Origin: Thauera sp. K11
Lineage (GTDB): Bacteria; Pseudomonadota; Gammaproteobacteria; Burkholderiales; Rhodocyclaceae
DNA: 64,000 nt
Direction of reading: 5' to 3'
NCBI RefSeq assembly: GCF_002354895.1
Contig: NZ_CP023439.1
Coordinates: 4,836,001 to 4,900,000, forward strand
The first letter of the stretch is position 1. The number at the start of each line of letters is the position of its first letter. The notes below the pieces were generated by a model. That model was not told the origin of the DNA, did no database searches, and worked only from the letters and a program-made list of their open reading frames with translations. Shown here piece after piece: positions 8,069 through 21,502 of the stretch. Position numbers and translations under genes: made by a program.

Positions 8069-10212
8069 CACGCGGCCTCCGCCCACTGCTTGAGCGTCAC
8101 GTAGTCGATCTTGCCGGTGCCGAGCAGTGGCAAGGTATCGACCGTGACGATGCGGCGCGGCACCGCGATCTCCGGCCAGCCGCCGTCGCGCGCCGCGGCC
8201 TGCAGGCGTTCGCGGCTGAGCGAGCGGTCGGTGGTGAACAGCAGGATGTTCTCGCCGCGGGCGGCGTCCGGCTGGCTGGCGGCAGCGTGCGCCGCGCAGG
8301 GCGCGGCCTGCACCGCGAGCTTTTCCACCGCTTCGAGCGACACCATCTCGCCGGCGACCTTGGCGAAGCGCTTGACCCGGCCGACGATGGAGAGGAAGCC
8401 GTCGCCGTCGATCTCGACCACGTCGCCGGTCTCGTACCAGCCGTCGCCGGCCTCGGACGACGGCGGCTGCAGTACGCCGGGTTTTTCGACGCGCAGGTAG
8501 CCGGACATCAGGTTGGGGCCGGCGACGTGCAGCATGCCGCCGCGCGCGATGCCGGGCACCGGCAGCAGCTTCGCCTGCAGGCCGGGCAGCAACTGGCCGA
8601 CGGTGCCGCTGCGGTAGGCCATCGGCGTGTTCACCGCCAGCACCGGGGCGGTTTCGGTGGCGCCGTAGCCCTCGAAGATGCGGATGCCGAACTTCTCGAA
8701 CCAGGCGCTGCGCACCGCGTCGGAAAGTTTCTCGGCGCCGGCGATGACGTAGCGCAGGCGGTAGAAGTCGTAGGGGTGGGCGAAGCGCGCGTAGTTGCCG
8801 AGGAAGGTGCTGGTGCCCAGCAGCACGGTGCAGCCGCGGTCGTAGGCCAGCTCGGGAATCACGCGGTAGTGCAGCGGCGAGGGATAGAGGAAGACCTCGG
8901 CGCCGGCCAGCACCGGCAGCAGCGCGCCGCCGGTGAGGCCGAAGGAGTGGAACAGCGGCAGCGCATTGAGCATCTTGTCGTCGGGCGAGATGTCGATCAC
9001 GGCGCGGATCTGCGCGACGTTGGCGAGCAGCGCGCGCTGCGACAGCACCACGCCCTTGGGGCTGCCTTCCGAGCCGGACGTGAACAGCACGACGGCCGGA
9101 TCTTCGGGTTGCAGCCGGCGGGCCGCCAGCCGTGGAAAGGGCAGTGCCCACAGCATCAGCCACAGCTTGTCGGCGAGACCGATGCCGGCGCGCAGGTCCT
9201 CGAGGTAGACGATGTCCACGCCGTGAAGTGCGGCGAGCTTGTCGGCCAGGCGGGCTTGTTCGACGAAGGCGCGCGAGGTGATGACGGTGCGCAGGCTGGC
9301 GGCGGTGCACGCGGCCTGCAGGCCATCGCTGCCGGCGGTGTAGTTGAGCATCGCCGGGACGCGGCCGAAGGCGTTGAGGCCGAACACCAGGCCGAGCGTC
9401 GGCGCGAGGTTGGGCAGCAGGACGCCGATGCGTTCGCCCGGCGCGGCCAGTCTGGCGCCGAGGCGGCCGAGCATCAGCGCCATCTTCAGCAGGTCGCCGT
9501 AGCCGTATTCGATCTGCTTCATGTCCTCGACCACGCGGCGGCGGCGGCCGTGGATCGCGGCGGTGTCGAGCAGCGCGTCGAACAGCGTCTGCTGCGGCCG
9601 CGAGGCGAACAGCATTTCCTGCATCAGCCGGCGCATCGCCTCGCCCGCCTGGCGGCGGCGTTCGCGCGCGCTGCCCGTGGCCGGCATGTCGATACGGGTG
9701 GCGGGCTGGACGCTCAGGGTGATGCGCGGCAGCAGGCGGCGCGGGTGGCGGCCGGCCACGCGCGAGAAATAACTGCGCGCGGCGCCATCGACGCGGACGG
9801 GAACCACGGTGGCGCCCGTCTTCGCCGCGACGAAGGCGGGGCCGTCGTAGACCTTCATCAGGCTGCCGGTGGTGGTGATGCGGCCCTCGGGGAAGATCAC
9901 CACCGGCCGGCCGCTCTCGATCAGGCGGATGACCCGCTTCATCGCCATCGGATTGGCCGGATCGACGGCGAGGTGATCGACCAGGCGCAGCGCGAGGCGG
10001 AACCAGACATGCCGCGCGACGCCGGTGTGGACGACGAAGACGGGCGAGATCGGCAGGAAGAGGCCGAGCAGCAGCCCGTCGAGGAAGGATTCGTGGTTGG
10101 CGACGACCAGCAGGCGCGGATCGTCGAATTGGGTGATGTCGCCTTTCAGCCGGACGCGGCAGAGGCGTCCGAGCAGGAAGCGCAGCAGCGACTTGATGAG
10201 TGCGACGGCCAT
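8068..10212 (-). CDS. aas: Bifunctional acyltransferase / acyl-[ACP] synthetase (Aas-like)
   Basis: A 714-residue protein with two domains. The N-terminal PlsC/LPLAT domain has NHESFLD (HX4D) and FPEGRITTTGSL. The C-terminal adenylate-forming domain has the phosphate loop LFTSGSEGSPKG, GYGATETAP, GWYETGDVVEIDGDG and VKRFAKVAGEMVSLEAVE. E. coli Aas with this layout re-acylates lyso-phosphatidylethanolamine using fatty acid activated on ACP. The neighbouring MFS-PlsC fusion is the probable transporter partner, so the locus carries two PlsC domains. An ArsR-type gene lies directly upstream, and a perfect inverted repeat overlaps a candidate promoter for this gene. Function is by homology. Confidence 0.85.
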   Translation of the reverse strand: MAVALIKSLLRFLLGRLCRVRLKGDITQFDDPRLLVVANHESFLDGLLLGLFLPISPVFVVHTGVARHVWFRLALRLVDHLAVDPANPMAMKRVIRLIESGRPVVIFPEGRITTTGSLMKVYDGPAFVAAKTGATVVPVRVDGAARSYFSRVAGRHPRRLLPRITLSVQPATRIDMPATGSARERRRQAGEAMRRLMQEMLFASRPQQTLFDALLDTAAIHGRRRRVVEDMKQIEYGYGDLLKMALMLGRLGARLAAPGERIGVLLPNLAPTLGLVFGLNAFGRVPAMLNYTAGSDGLQAACTAASLRTVITSRAFVEQARLADKLAALHGVDIVYLEDLRAGIGLADKLWLMLWALPFPRLAARRLQPEDPAVVLFTSGSEGSPKGVVLSQRALLANVAQIRAVIDISPDDKMLNALPLFHSFGLTGGALLPVLAGAEVFLYPSPLHYRVIPELAYDRGCTVLLGTSTFLGNYARFAHPYDFYRLRYVIAGAEKLSDAVRSAWFEKFGIRIFEGYGATETAPVLAVNTPMAYRSGTVGQLLPGLQAKLLPVPGIARGGMLHVAGPNLMSGYLRVEKPGVLQPPSSEAGDGWYETGDVVEIDGDGFLSIVGRVKRFAKVAGEMVSLEAVEKLAVQAAPCAAHAAASQPDAARGENILLFTTDRSLSRERLQAAARDGGWPEIAVPRRIVTVDTLPLLGTGKIDYVTLKQWAEAA

Positions 10213-10245
10213 GGTTCCGATACCCGTGTGATGAGGACGGGCCGG

Positions 10246-10274
10246 ATCATGCCGTTAAAATGACAACATGTCGA
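10246..10274 (-). promoter_or_regulatory. Candidate promoter of the aas-like operon
   Basis: On the minus strand TCGACA (10274-10269; 5 of 6 to TTGACA) is separated by 17 bases from CATGAT (10251-10246; 4 of 6 to TATAAT), giving a predicted transcript start about 27 bases upstream of the ATG at 10212. The -35 box lies inside one arm of the perfect inverted repeat at 10263-10292. Confidence 0.4.
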
Positions 10275-10292
10275 GACATTTCGACATGTTGT
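10263..10292. promoter_or_regulatory. Perfect 12-bp inverted repeat, candidate ArsR-type operator
   Basis: ACAACATGTCGA, a 6-base spacer, and its exact complement TCGACATGTTGT sit between the ArsR-type gene and the aas-like gene. One arm covers the candidate -35 box. A GACATGT half-site recurs at 10681-10687 upstream of the regulator gene, which would fit autoregulation. The alternative is a terminator of the regulator gene, but the stem is only half GC and is followed merely by CATTTTA. Confidence 0.45.
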
Positions 10293-10301
10293 TTGCAAAT
10301 G

Positions 10302-10613
10302 CTAGAGATGCGCATCGAGGTAGTCGCGCACGTTGTCGAAGGTCTCGGCGAGAAAGTCCTTGTTTACCCAGAAAAAAATTTCCTTGCCGATTTTCTCGGA
10401 GCTGAGCACGCCGGCTTCGCGCAGGATCTTGAGATGATGCGACACCGCGGGGCGCGACAGGGTCGATACCTCGGCGATCTGGCTGACGTTGAGTCGCTCG
10501 CCGCGCTCGAAGGTGAGCAGGATGCGCTGCCGGTGTTCGTCGCCGAGCGCGGTGAAGACGCGCGACATCTGCTGCCACGCCGCCGGAATCGCGCGGGAAT
10601 AGTCTGGATTCAT
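10302..10613 (-). CDS. ArsR/SmtB-family winged-helix regulator
   Basis: A 103-residue winged-helix repressor. The core runs FTALGDEHRQRILLTF, the recognition helix is STLSRPAVSHHLKIL and the wing is LSSEKIGKEIFFW. The metal-binding cysteine motif of the alpha-3 helix (ELCVCDL type) is absent, so it is not a classical metal sensor. The start at 10613 (MNPDYSRAIP) is chosen for family-like length. It precedes the aas-like/amidohydrolase/MFS-PlsC block in the same orientation and probably controls it, since a perfect inverted repeat lies in that promoter. The effector is unknown. Confidence 0.85.
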   Translation of the reverse strand: MNPDYSRAIPAAWQQMSRVFTALGDEHRQRILLTFERGERLNVSQIAEVSTLSRPAVSHHLKILREAGVLSSEKIGKEIFFWVNKDFLAETFDNVRDYLDAHL

Positions 10614-10718
10614 GTGCGCATGTTCGCGAGCGCGCGGGCTTCCTGTCAATCCTGCGGCACGAGTCTTATATAAGCTGGAAGACATGTGCCGGCCGTATGC
10701 GATGCTGTTCCGCGAAGT

Positions 10719-10747
10719 TTGACTTCCCTACGGTTAACCCCTAGTAT
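10719..10747 (+). promoter_or_regulatory. Sigma70-type promoter of the atp operon
   Basis: TTGACT (10719-10724; 5 of 6) and TAGTAT (10742-10747; 4 of 6) are separated by exactly 17 bases. The predicted transcript start near 10754 leaves about 46 bases of leader before the ATG at 10801, the preferred atpI start. Confidence 0.6.
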
Positions 10748-10800
10748 TCGCGGGATTTTTGGCGGTCGCCAGCGCTTCGGATGTGCTGGTGTCAAACCCG

Positions 10801-11996
<1,196 letters not shown>

Positions 11997-12043
11997 CCCG
12001 TTTCATCGCAGTACCTGGTTTTTAAACTCATCAATCTCACTAA

Positions 12044-12301
<258 letters not shown>

Positions 12302-12333
12302 TCGTCTCCTTAATCCTCTAAGGAGCGAAAACC

Positions 12334-12807
12334 GTGAATCTGAACGCAACCCTGATTGCCCAGCTCGTTGTGTTCTTCATTCTGGCGTGGTTCACGATGA
12401 AGTTCGTGTGGCCGCCCATCGTGAAGGCACTCGACGAGCGCGCGAAGAAGATCGCAGACGGGCTGGCAGCTGCGGACAAGGCCAAGACGGATCTGGCGCT
12501 CGCCGAGAAGAAGGTCGTCGAGGAACTGCGCAAGGCTCGCGAATCCGCGGGCGACGTGCGGGCCTCCGCTGAAAAGCAGGCGAGCCAGTTGATCGACGAA
12601 GCCCGTGCCGAGGCCACCCGCATCATCGCCCAGGCGCGCGAAGCCGCGGAAGCCGAAGCCGGCGCCGCCGCCCAGCGTGCGAAGGAAGCCCTGCGCGACC
12701 AGGTCGCCCATCTGGCCGTTGCCGGCGCGGAGAAGATCCTGCGCCGCGAAATCAACGCCCAGGTGCATACCGAACTGCTTGCCAACCTGAAACAGGAACT
12801 GCAATAA
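12334..12807 (+). CDS. atpF: ATP synthase Fo subunit b
   Basis: A 157-residue stator subunit: one N-terminal transmembrane helix ([16 protein letters not shown]) and a long charged, alanine-rich helix that forms the right-handed coiled coil of the b dimer. The start is GTG, set by AAGGAGCGAAAACC immediately upstream. It ends 3 bases before atpH. It ties Fo to the delta subunit and F1. Confidence 0.96.
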   Translation: MNLNATLIAQLVVFFILAWFTMKFVWPPIVKALDERAKKIADGLAAADKAKTDLALAEKKVVEELRKARESAGDVRASAEKQASQLIDEARAEATRIIAQAREAAEAEAGAAAQRAKEALRDQVAHLAVAGAEKILRREINAQVHTELLANLKQELQ

Positions 12808-12810
12808 GTC

Positions 12811-13344
12811 ATGGCCGAGAACGTCACCATCGCGCGCCCCTATGCGGATGCCGCCTTCGAGCTGGCCCGCGGGGCAGGTGCGCTGGGGCCTTGGTCGGAA
12901 GCACTGGATCGGCTCGCCGCGGTGGCGGCCGATTCCGACATGCGGGCATGCATCAGTGATCCCAAGCTCTCCGCCGACCAGCTCAACACGCTGGTGCTGG
13001 ACGTGGCCGGGACGCTGTCCGCCGATCAGCAGAACTTCGTCCGCGTGCTCGTGGATAACGAACGCCTGCAGGTGCTTCCGGAGATCCGTGACCTGTTCGT
13101 TGCACTCAAGAACGAACACGAGGGCGTCCTCGAGGCGGACATCGCCTCTGCCTTCCCCCTCGACGATGCGACGCTGACCTCGCTCAAGTCCGACCTCGAA
13201 GCCCGCTTCAAGGCGAGACTGAACGTGCAGGTTCACATCGATCCCACGCTCATCGGTGGGGTCCGCATCGCCGTCGGCGACGAAGTCATCGACGCCTCGG
13301 TCCGCGGCAAGCTCGCGAACATGGCCGCTGCGCTAAAGAACTAG
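12811..13344 (+). CDS. atpH: ATP synthase F1 subunit delta
   Basis: A 177-residue OSCP/delta subunit. The N-terminal helical domain starts [14 protein letters not shown] and the C-terminal part has the conserved [18 protein letters not shown] pattern. It links the b dimer to the top of the alpha3beta3 hexamer. It starts 3 bases after atpF and ends 12 bases before atpA. Confidence 0.96.
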   Translation: MAENVTIARPYADAAFELARGAGALGPWSEALDRLAAVAADSDMRACISDPKLSADQLNTLVLDVAGTLSADQQNFVRVLVDNERLQVLPEIRDLFVALKNEHEGVLEADIASAFPLDDATLTSLKSDLEARFKARLNVQVHIDPTLIGGVRIAVGDEVIDASVRGKLANMAAALKN

Positions 13345-13356
13345 GAGCATACATAT

Positions 13357-14895
<1,539 letters not shown>

Positions 14896-14916
14896 GGCCG
14901 CGGACGGAGACGGAAT

Positions 14917-15786
14917 ATGGCTAGCGGTAAGGAAATCCGTACCAAGATCAAGAGCGTGCAAAACACGCGCAAGATCACCAAGGCCATGGAAATGGTGGCC
15001 GCATCCAAGATGCGCAAGGCGCAGGACAGGATGCGTGCCGCCCGTCCCTTTGCCGAGAAAGTCCGCCGACTCGCCGCGAACCTGTCCCAGGCCAATGTGA
15101 CCGATTACAAGCACCCGTTCCTGATCCGCAAGGACCAGATCAGGCGGGTGGGGCTGATCCTGGTGACCACCGACAAGGGTCTTTGCGGCGGTCTCAACAC
15201 CAACGTCCAGCGTATCGCGCTCAACGCCCTGAAGGACTGGGAGTCCGCGGGCGTCACCGAGATCCGTGCCTGCTGCATCGGTAATAAGGGTCTGGGCTTC
15301 ATGCAGCGCATCGGGGCGAAGGTGGTGTCGAACGTCACGCAACTCGGTGACACGCCGCACCTGGAAAAGCTGATCGGCCCGGTCAAGGTCATGCTCGACG
15401 CGTTCCAGAACGACGAGCTCGATGCGGTTTACGTGGCTTACACGCGCTTCATCAACACGATGAAGCAGGAGCCGCAGCTCGAGCAGTTGCTGCCGCTGTC
15501 CGGCGAGAAGCTGGGCACGCCGGACAGCTCCTGGGACTACCTCTACGAGCCCGATCCGCAGGTCGTCATCGACGAACTGCTGGTGCGTTACGTCGAGGCC
15601 CTGGTGTACCAGGCGGTGGCCGAGAACATGGCATCCGAGCAGAGCGCGCGCATGGTGGCGATGAAGGCCGCTTCCGACAATGCCAAGAACGTGATTGGCG
15701 AACTGCAACTGGTCTACAACAAGACCCGCCAGGCCGCGATCACCAAGGAACTGTCGGAAATCGTCGGCGGCGCCGCCGCGGTGTAA
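14917..15786 (+). CDS. atpG: ATP synthase F1 subunit gamma
   Basis: A 289-residue central-shaft subunit. The N-terminal helix [20 protein letters not shown] and the C-terminal helix [20 protein letters not shown] form the rotating coiled coil; the middle contains [11 protein letters not shown]. It couples c-ring rotation to catalysis. It lies between atpA and atpD as in other proteobacterial operons. Confidence 0.98.
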   Translation: MASGKEIRTKIKSVQNTRKITKAMEMVAASKMRKAQDRMRAARPFAEKVRRLAANLSQANVTDYKHPFLIRKDQIRRVGLILVTTDKGLCGGLNTNVQRIALNALKDWESAGVTEIRACCIGNKGLGFMQRIGAKVVSNVTQLGDTPHLEKLIGPVKVMLDAFQNDELDAVYVAYTRFINTMKQEPQLEQLLPLSGEKLGTPDSSWDYLYEPDPQVVIDELLVRYVEALVYQAVAENMASEQSARMVAMKAASDNAKNVIGELQLVYNKTRQAAITKELSEIVGGAAAV

Positions 15787-15797
15787 CGGATTATTGA

Positions 15798-17213
<1,416 letters not shown>

Positions 17214-17281
17214 GCCGCCCGGCTTTGCGTCAATTCCCGCACGGCGAGCATCTCGCCGTGCGGATCTGAAAAGGACACACT

Positions 17282-17707
17282 ATGGCCATGACGGTTCACG
17301 TGGACATCGTTAGCGCGGAAGAGCAGATCTTCTCCGGACTTGCAGAGTTCGTTGCGCTGCCGGGCGAAGCGGGTGAGCTTGGCATCCTGCCGGGCCACAT
17401 GCCGCTGATGACCCGGATCAAGCCGGGTGCGGTGCGGGTCAGGCTGCCTGGACAGACGGACGAGGAACTGGTGTTCGTCGCGGGCGGCTTGCTGGAAGTC
17501 CAGCCGGGGCTGGTGACGGTGCTGGCGGATACCGCGATCCGTGGCAAGGATCTGGACGAAGCCAAGGCGCTCGAGGCCAAGCAGAAGGCCGAAGAGGCGC
17601 TGCGCAACCAGACCGCCAAGCTCGACTACGCCAAGGCGCAGGCGGAGCTCATCGAGGCGATCGCACAGCTCGAGGCGATCCAGAAGCTGCGCAAGCGCGG
17701 CCACTGA
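17282..17707 (+). CDS. atpC: ATP synthase F1 subunit epsilon
   Basis: A 141-residue epsilon subunit. It has an N-terminal beta-sandwich ([34 protein letters not shown]) and a C-terminal helical hairpin rich in Ala, Glu and Lys, which in bacteria can inhibit ATP hydrolysis. AAAAGGACACACT precedes the ATG. It is the last atp gene and is followed by an intrinsic terminator. Confidence 0.96.
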   Translation: MAMTVHVDIVSAEEQIFSGLAEFVALPGEAGELGILPGHMPLMTRIKPGAVRVRLPGQTDEELVFVAGGLLEVQPGLVTVLADTAIRGKDLDEAKALEAKQKAEEALRNQTAKLDYAKAQAELIEAIAQLEAIQKLRKRGH

Positions 17708-17742
17708 TCGCTCCCGCCGCCCTTGTGGGCGGCAATTGTGAG

Positions 17743-17771
17743 AAAAGCAGCCCGCGTGGCTGCTTTTTTTT
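17743..17771 (+). terminator. Intrinsic terminator of the atp operon
   Basis: A perfect 10-bp stem (AAAAGCAGCC / GGCTGCTTTT) with a 5-base loop ends in a run of eight T, 35 bases after atpC. The matching A run on the other strand means it could also stop transcription from the convergent ubiJ side. Confidence 0.9.
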
Positions 17772-17890
17772 GCCTGTTGGCAAATCCTGAGCGGTGAGGC
17801 CCCGCCGCGTCCGGCCGCTGCGCGTATTGCGGTGCAGTCGCCGCGGCGCCTTGCATGCGCCGGTCGTCGTTGCGGCCTTCCAGGGGCGAT

Positions 17891-18472
17891 TCAGCAGCGG
17901 CGCGCGATCCGTTCGATCTGCTTGTCCAGCCGCGCCACCGCGTCGCGCAGTTCGGCGATCTCGCTGGCGAGGGCGAGCAGGGTGCTGCGCGACACGAGCA
18001 GCGGCTTTTCCTCCACGAGGTATTCGACCAGATTGCCGCCGGCGTTGGCCAAGGTGCGCCGGCCCTGCTCCGAAAGCTGCCGGCCGGTCTCGACGAGGCG
18101 ATGTGCGGCGATGTCGCCGACCACGCGGGACAGATCCTCTTCCAGGTCCCAGCGCAGGTGGCGGAACACGAAGCCGAGCGCATCGGCGAATTCGGCATTG
18201 CCTTCGATGCGCACCTGGCGCATCACTGCCTCCATCCCCTCGGCGAGCGCCAGTGGGAGGCGTCCGACGGGTAGTTGCAGCAACACGTCGGGTGCCGCCC
18301 CGGCAGTCCATCGTGCGAGATGGCCATCGCCGGATACGGAGAAGTCGATCGTGCCCAGCGGTGGAAGTTCGAGGCGGGCCGTGCGGCCCGCGTGAGGTTC
18401 GAGGCGTTTGCGCGCCCAGGCGGCCTGGGCGAGAAGATGATTCGTGGCGGAGAGGAAAAGGCTGTCGATCAT
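17891..18472 (-). CDS. ubiJ: UbiJ-like SCP2-domain protein
   Basis: A 193-residue protein with an N-terminal SCP2 sterol/lipid-binding domain (LELPPLGTIDFSVSGDG, RIEGNAEFADALG) and a C-terminal helical tail (SEIAELRDAVARLDKQIERIARRC split by no gap). In E. coli UbiJ is an accessory factor for aerobic ubiquinone biosynthesis in the UbiE-UbiJ-UbiB locus. Here the order on the minus strand is ubiE, Tim44-like gene, ubiJ, and no ubiB follows before the atp terminator. The ATG at 18472 gives the family N-terminus MIDSLFLSATNHLL. Confidence 0.82.
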   Translation of the reverse strand: MIDSLFLSATNHLLAQAAWARKRLEPHAGRTARLELPPLGTIDFSVSGDGHLARWTAGAAPDVLLQLPVGRLPLALAEGMEAVMRQVRIEGNAEFADALGFVFRHLRWDLEEDLSRVVGDIAAHRLVETGRQLSEQGRRTLANAGGNLVEYLVEEKPLLVSRSTLLALASEIAELRDAVARLDKQIERIARRC

Positions 18473-18585
18473 GGCGAAACCGCGGTTCGTTCCAGCCCTC
18501 GCGGCCGGTGCGGCAAGGAGTGGCGAAGCGCGCTGCGCCTCGCGTCTAGGCGGGCCGCACGCCGTATGCGGCCCCGCCGCGTGGA

Positions 18586-19431
18586 TCAATGGGTCTGCTG
18601 GATGCCGGCGATCACCCAGCCCGACGTGCCCGTCATCGGCTTGGTGAGGTGCCAGACCTCGTCGAAGGGCGCGGGGGCGGCGCCGGCTTCCTCGCGCAGC
18701 AAGCCGCTGAAGCGCACGCTGACGATGTAGCGGCCCGCCTCTTCGGCGATGTCGATCACTTCGGCGTCGAGCTGGATCACGTCGGTGCGCTGCGCTGCGG
18801 AGCCGCGCTCGGCGAGCTGCAGGCGGATCTCGGCGAACATCTCGGGGGTGGTGAATTCGCGGATATCGTCGAGGTCGCCGGCGTCGTTGGCGGCCTGCAG
18901 GCGGATGAAGTTCACCTTCGCCTGCCGCGCGAATGCCTCGGCATCGAAGCCGCGGGCCGCTGCGGCGCTCACAGGGGAAACCGGCTGCGCGGCGTCGAAG
19001 CGCGGTACGGTACCCGTCCCGGAGGCGGGGGTGCCGGCGTATTGCAGGCCCTGCTGCGGCCGGGCGCCGCTGGCGGGGCCGCGGCGGAACAGCAGGCGGA
19101 ATACCACGACTGCAGCGATGGCGAGCAGCGCCAGCATCATGAACGAAGCCAGTTCCTCGCCAAAGCCGAGATGCGAGGCCAGGGCCGCCAGGCCCAGTCC
19201 GGCGGCGAGGCCGGCGACCGGGCCCATCCATCCGCGCCGCGGCTGCTGCGCCGGCGCGGCGGCGGGCGTCTGGCTCGGCGGGGTGGCGGCGGGCTGCCGC
19301 GGCGCCTGGGCGGGGGCCGAGCGCTGCATGCCGAGGCTGCCGCCGCCACCCAGGCGCCGGGCCTCGGCGTCGGCGGCGATGAAGCCTAAGGAGAAGATGG
19401 CCATGAAGAGGGAAAGGATCAGTCGTTTCAT
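18586..19431 (-). CDS. Tim44-like domain protein, membrane anchored
   Basis: A 281-residue protein. It starts with a signal-like segment (MKRLILSLFMAIFSLGF), then RRLGGGGSLGMQR, a proline/alanine-rich linker, two hydrophobic segments (GPVAGLAAGLGLAALASHLG and FMMLALLAIAAVVVFRLLF) and a C-terminal Tim44-like domain (about residues 150-281) with the fold-typical FVRLQAANDAGDLDDIREFTT-like stretch. Bacterial members are common in proteobacteria but poorly characterised. It sits between ubiE and ubiJ; the neighbour link recurs in this clade. No function beyond family is claimed. Confidence 0.8.
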   Translation of the reverse strand: MKRLILSLFMAIFSLGFIAADAEARRLGGGGSLGMQRSAPAQAPRQPAATPPSQTPAAAPAQQPRRGWMGPVAGLAAGLGLAALASHLGFGEELASFMMLALLAIAAVVVFRLLFRRGPASGARPQQGLQYAGTPASGTGTVPRFDAAQPVSPVSAAAARGFDAEAFARQAKVNFIRLQAANDAGDLDDIREFTTPEMFAEIRLQLAERGSAAQRTDVIQLDAEVIDIAEEAGRYIVSVRFSGLLREEAGAAPAPFDEVWHLTKPMTGTSGWVIAGIQQTH

Positions 19432-19447
19432 CGGTGAGGTCTCCTCG

Positions 19448-20185
19448 TCAGATCTTGTAACCGCGATGCAGGGCAACCACGCCCGCGCTCAGGTTGAAAT
19501 AATCGACCCTGGCCAGCCCCGCTTGTTCCATCAGCGCCTTCAATTCCTCCTGGCCGGGGTGCATGCGGATCGATTCGGCGAGGTAGCGGTAGCTGTCCGC
19601 GTCGTTGGCGACCTTCTTGCCCATCCACGGCAGGATCTTGAACGAATAGAGGTCGTACAGTGGTGACAGCGGCTTCCAGACGCGCGAGAACTCGAGCACC
19701 AGCAGGCGGCCGCCCGGCCGCAGCACGCGCCGCATCTCGGCGAGGGCGGCGTCCTTGTGGGTCATGTTGCGCAGGCCGAAGGCGACCGTCACGCAGTCGA
19801 ACCAGTCGTCGGGGAAGGGCAGCCTTTCGGCGTTGCACTGGGCGACCGGCAGCGGGTGTCCGGCGTCGACGACGCGGTCGCGTCCGCGCGACAGCATCGC
19901 GTGGTTGATGTCGGTGAGCCATACCTGGCCGCGCTTGCCCACCTTCCTGGCGAAGGCGAGCGACAGGTCCGCGGTGCCGCCAGCCACGTCGAGCACCCGG
20001 TCGCCGTCGCGCACGCCGGACACCTGGATGGCGAACGCCTTCCAGAGTCGGTGCAGGCCCATGGACATCAGGTCGTTCATCACGTCGTACTTCTGCGCCA
20101 CCGAGGAGAACACCTCGGCGACCTTCTTCTGCTTGGCTTCCTCGGCCACCGTCTGGAAGCCGAAATGGGTGGTCTTTTCGCTCAT
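19448..20185 (-). CDS. ubiE: Ubiquinone/menaquinone C-methyltransferase UbiE
   Basis: A 245-residue SAM-dependent methyltransferase. Motif I is [12 protein letters not shown], followed by [11 protein letters not shown], and UbiE signatures include [21 protein letters not shown] (start of the protein) and [13 protein letters not shown]. It methylates the benzoquinol ring carbon in ubiquinone and menaquinone synthesis. It starts 7 bases after the DUF971 gene, so the two are probably cotranscribed. Confidence 0.95.
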   Translation of the reverse strand: MSEKTTHFGFQTVAEEAKQKKVAEVFSSVAQKYDVMNDLMSMGLHRLWKAFAIQVSGVRDGDRVLDVAGGTADLSLAFARKVGKRGQVWLTDINHAMLSRGRDRVVDAGHPLPVAQCNAERLPFPDDWFDCVTVAFGLRNMTHKDAALAEMRRVLRPGGRLLVLEFSRVWKPLSPLYDLYSFKILPWMGKKVANDADSYRYLAESIRMHPGQEELKALMEQAGLARVDYFNLSAGVVALHRGYKI

Positions 20186-20192
20186 GATCCGC

Positions 20193-20615
20193 TCAGTGGT
20201 GGTGTCCGCAACCGCCCTTCGGTGCCGGCGGCGGAAGTTTCGCCGGGTCGCGGGTGCCGCCCTCGCGTTCGAGGCGTCGGAGATACGCCTGCCACAGGCC
20301 GTCCTGTTCGCGGCCCAGCATGTGGAGGTAGTCCCAGGAATACAGGCCGCTGTCGTGTCCGTCGGAAAATACCGGCTTCACCGCGTAGTTGCCCACGGGC
20401 TCCAGGCTCAGGATGTCGACGTCGCGCTTGCCCTGCTGCAGGGTTTCCTGGCCGGGGCCGTGGCCGCGCACCTCGGCGGACGGGGACTGGACCCGCAGGA
20501 ACTCGAAGGGAAACTCGAAGCGGCTGCCGTCGGCGAAGGCGATCTCGAGCACGCGCGACTTGCGGTGCAGCGTGATCGCGGTGGGAATCGGGGTGTCCTG
20601 ATCCAGTCCGGCCAT
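20193..20615 (-). CDS. DUF971 (GBBH-like N-terminal) domain protein
   Basis: A 140-residue protein with a DUF971 domain ([18 protein letters not shown] strand, [36 protein letters not shown]). The same fold is the N-terminal domain of gamma-butyrobetaine hydroxylases and occurs in Fe-S-related proteins. The C-terminus ends GGCGHHH, a possible metal-binding tail. It leads the ubiE group. The function of stand-alone bacterial members is not established. Confidence 0.8.
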   Translation of the reverse strand: MAGLDQDTPIPTAITLHRKSRVLEIAFADGSRFEFPFEFLRVQSPSAEVRGHGPGQETLQQGKRDVDILSLEPVGNYAVKPVFSDGHDSGLYSWDYLHMLGREQDGLWQAYLRRLEREGGTRDPAKLPPPAPKGGCGHHH

Positions 20616-20709
20616 TGCGGCAGCCTCCGTATGGGGAGGCCATCATACCCGAATCGGCCGCCCCCTTCCGCCCGGCTGTCTTGTTTCAGGCCGATGACAT
20701 TTCATCAGA

Positions 20710-20727
20710 TTGTCAAACTGCTGCAAT
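20710..20727 (+). promoter_or_regulatory. Pho-box-like site upstream of phoB
   Basis: TTGTCAA (20710-20716), a 4-base spacer and CTGCAAT (20721-20727) each match 5 of 7 positions of the CTGTCAT half-site with the correct 11-base period, 33 bases before the phoB ATG. This would fit PhoB autoregulation. It is a single imperfect box, so the call is tentative. Confidence 0.35.
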
Positions 20728-20759
20728 AGACTGCCGCCAGACCATCGCGGAGTGACACC

Positions 20760-21470
<711 letters not shown>

Positions 21471-21502
21471 TTGACGTTTTCCTGCTTCCCGCTGGCGTTG
21501 GC

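Noticed and set aside
10263-10292. Simple intrinsic terminator for the ArsR-type gene
   Set aside because: Considered but not preferred: the stem is AT-balanced, the tail has only four T after CA, and one arm overlaps a plausible promoter.
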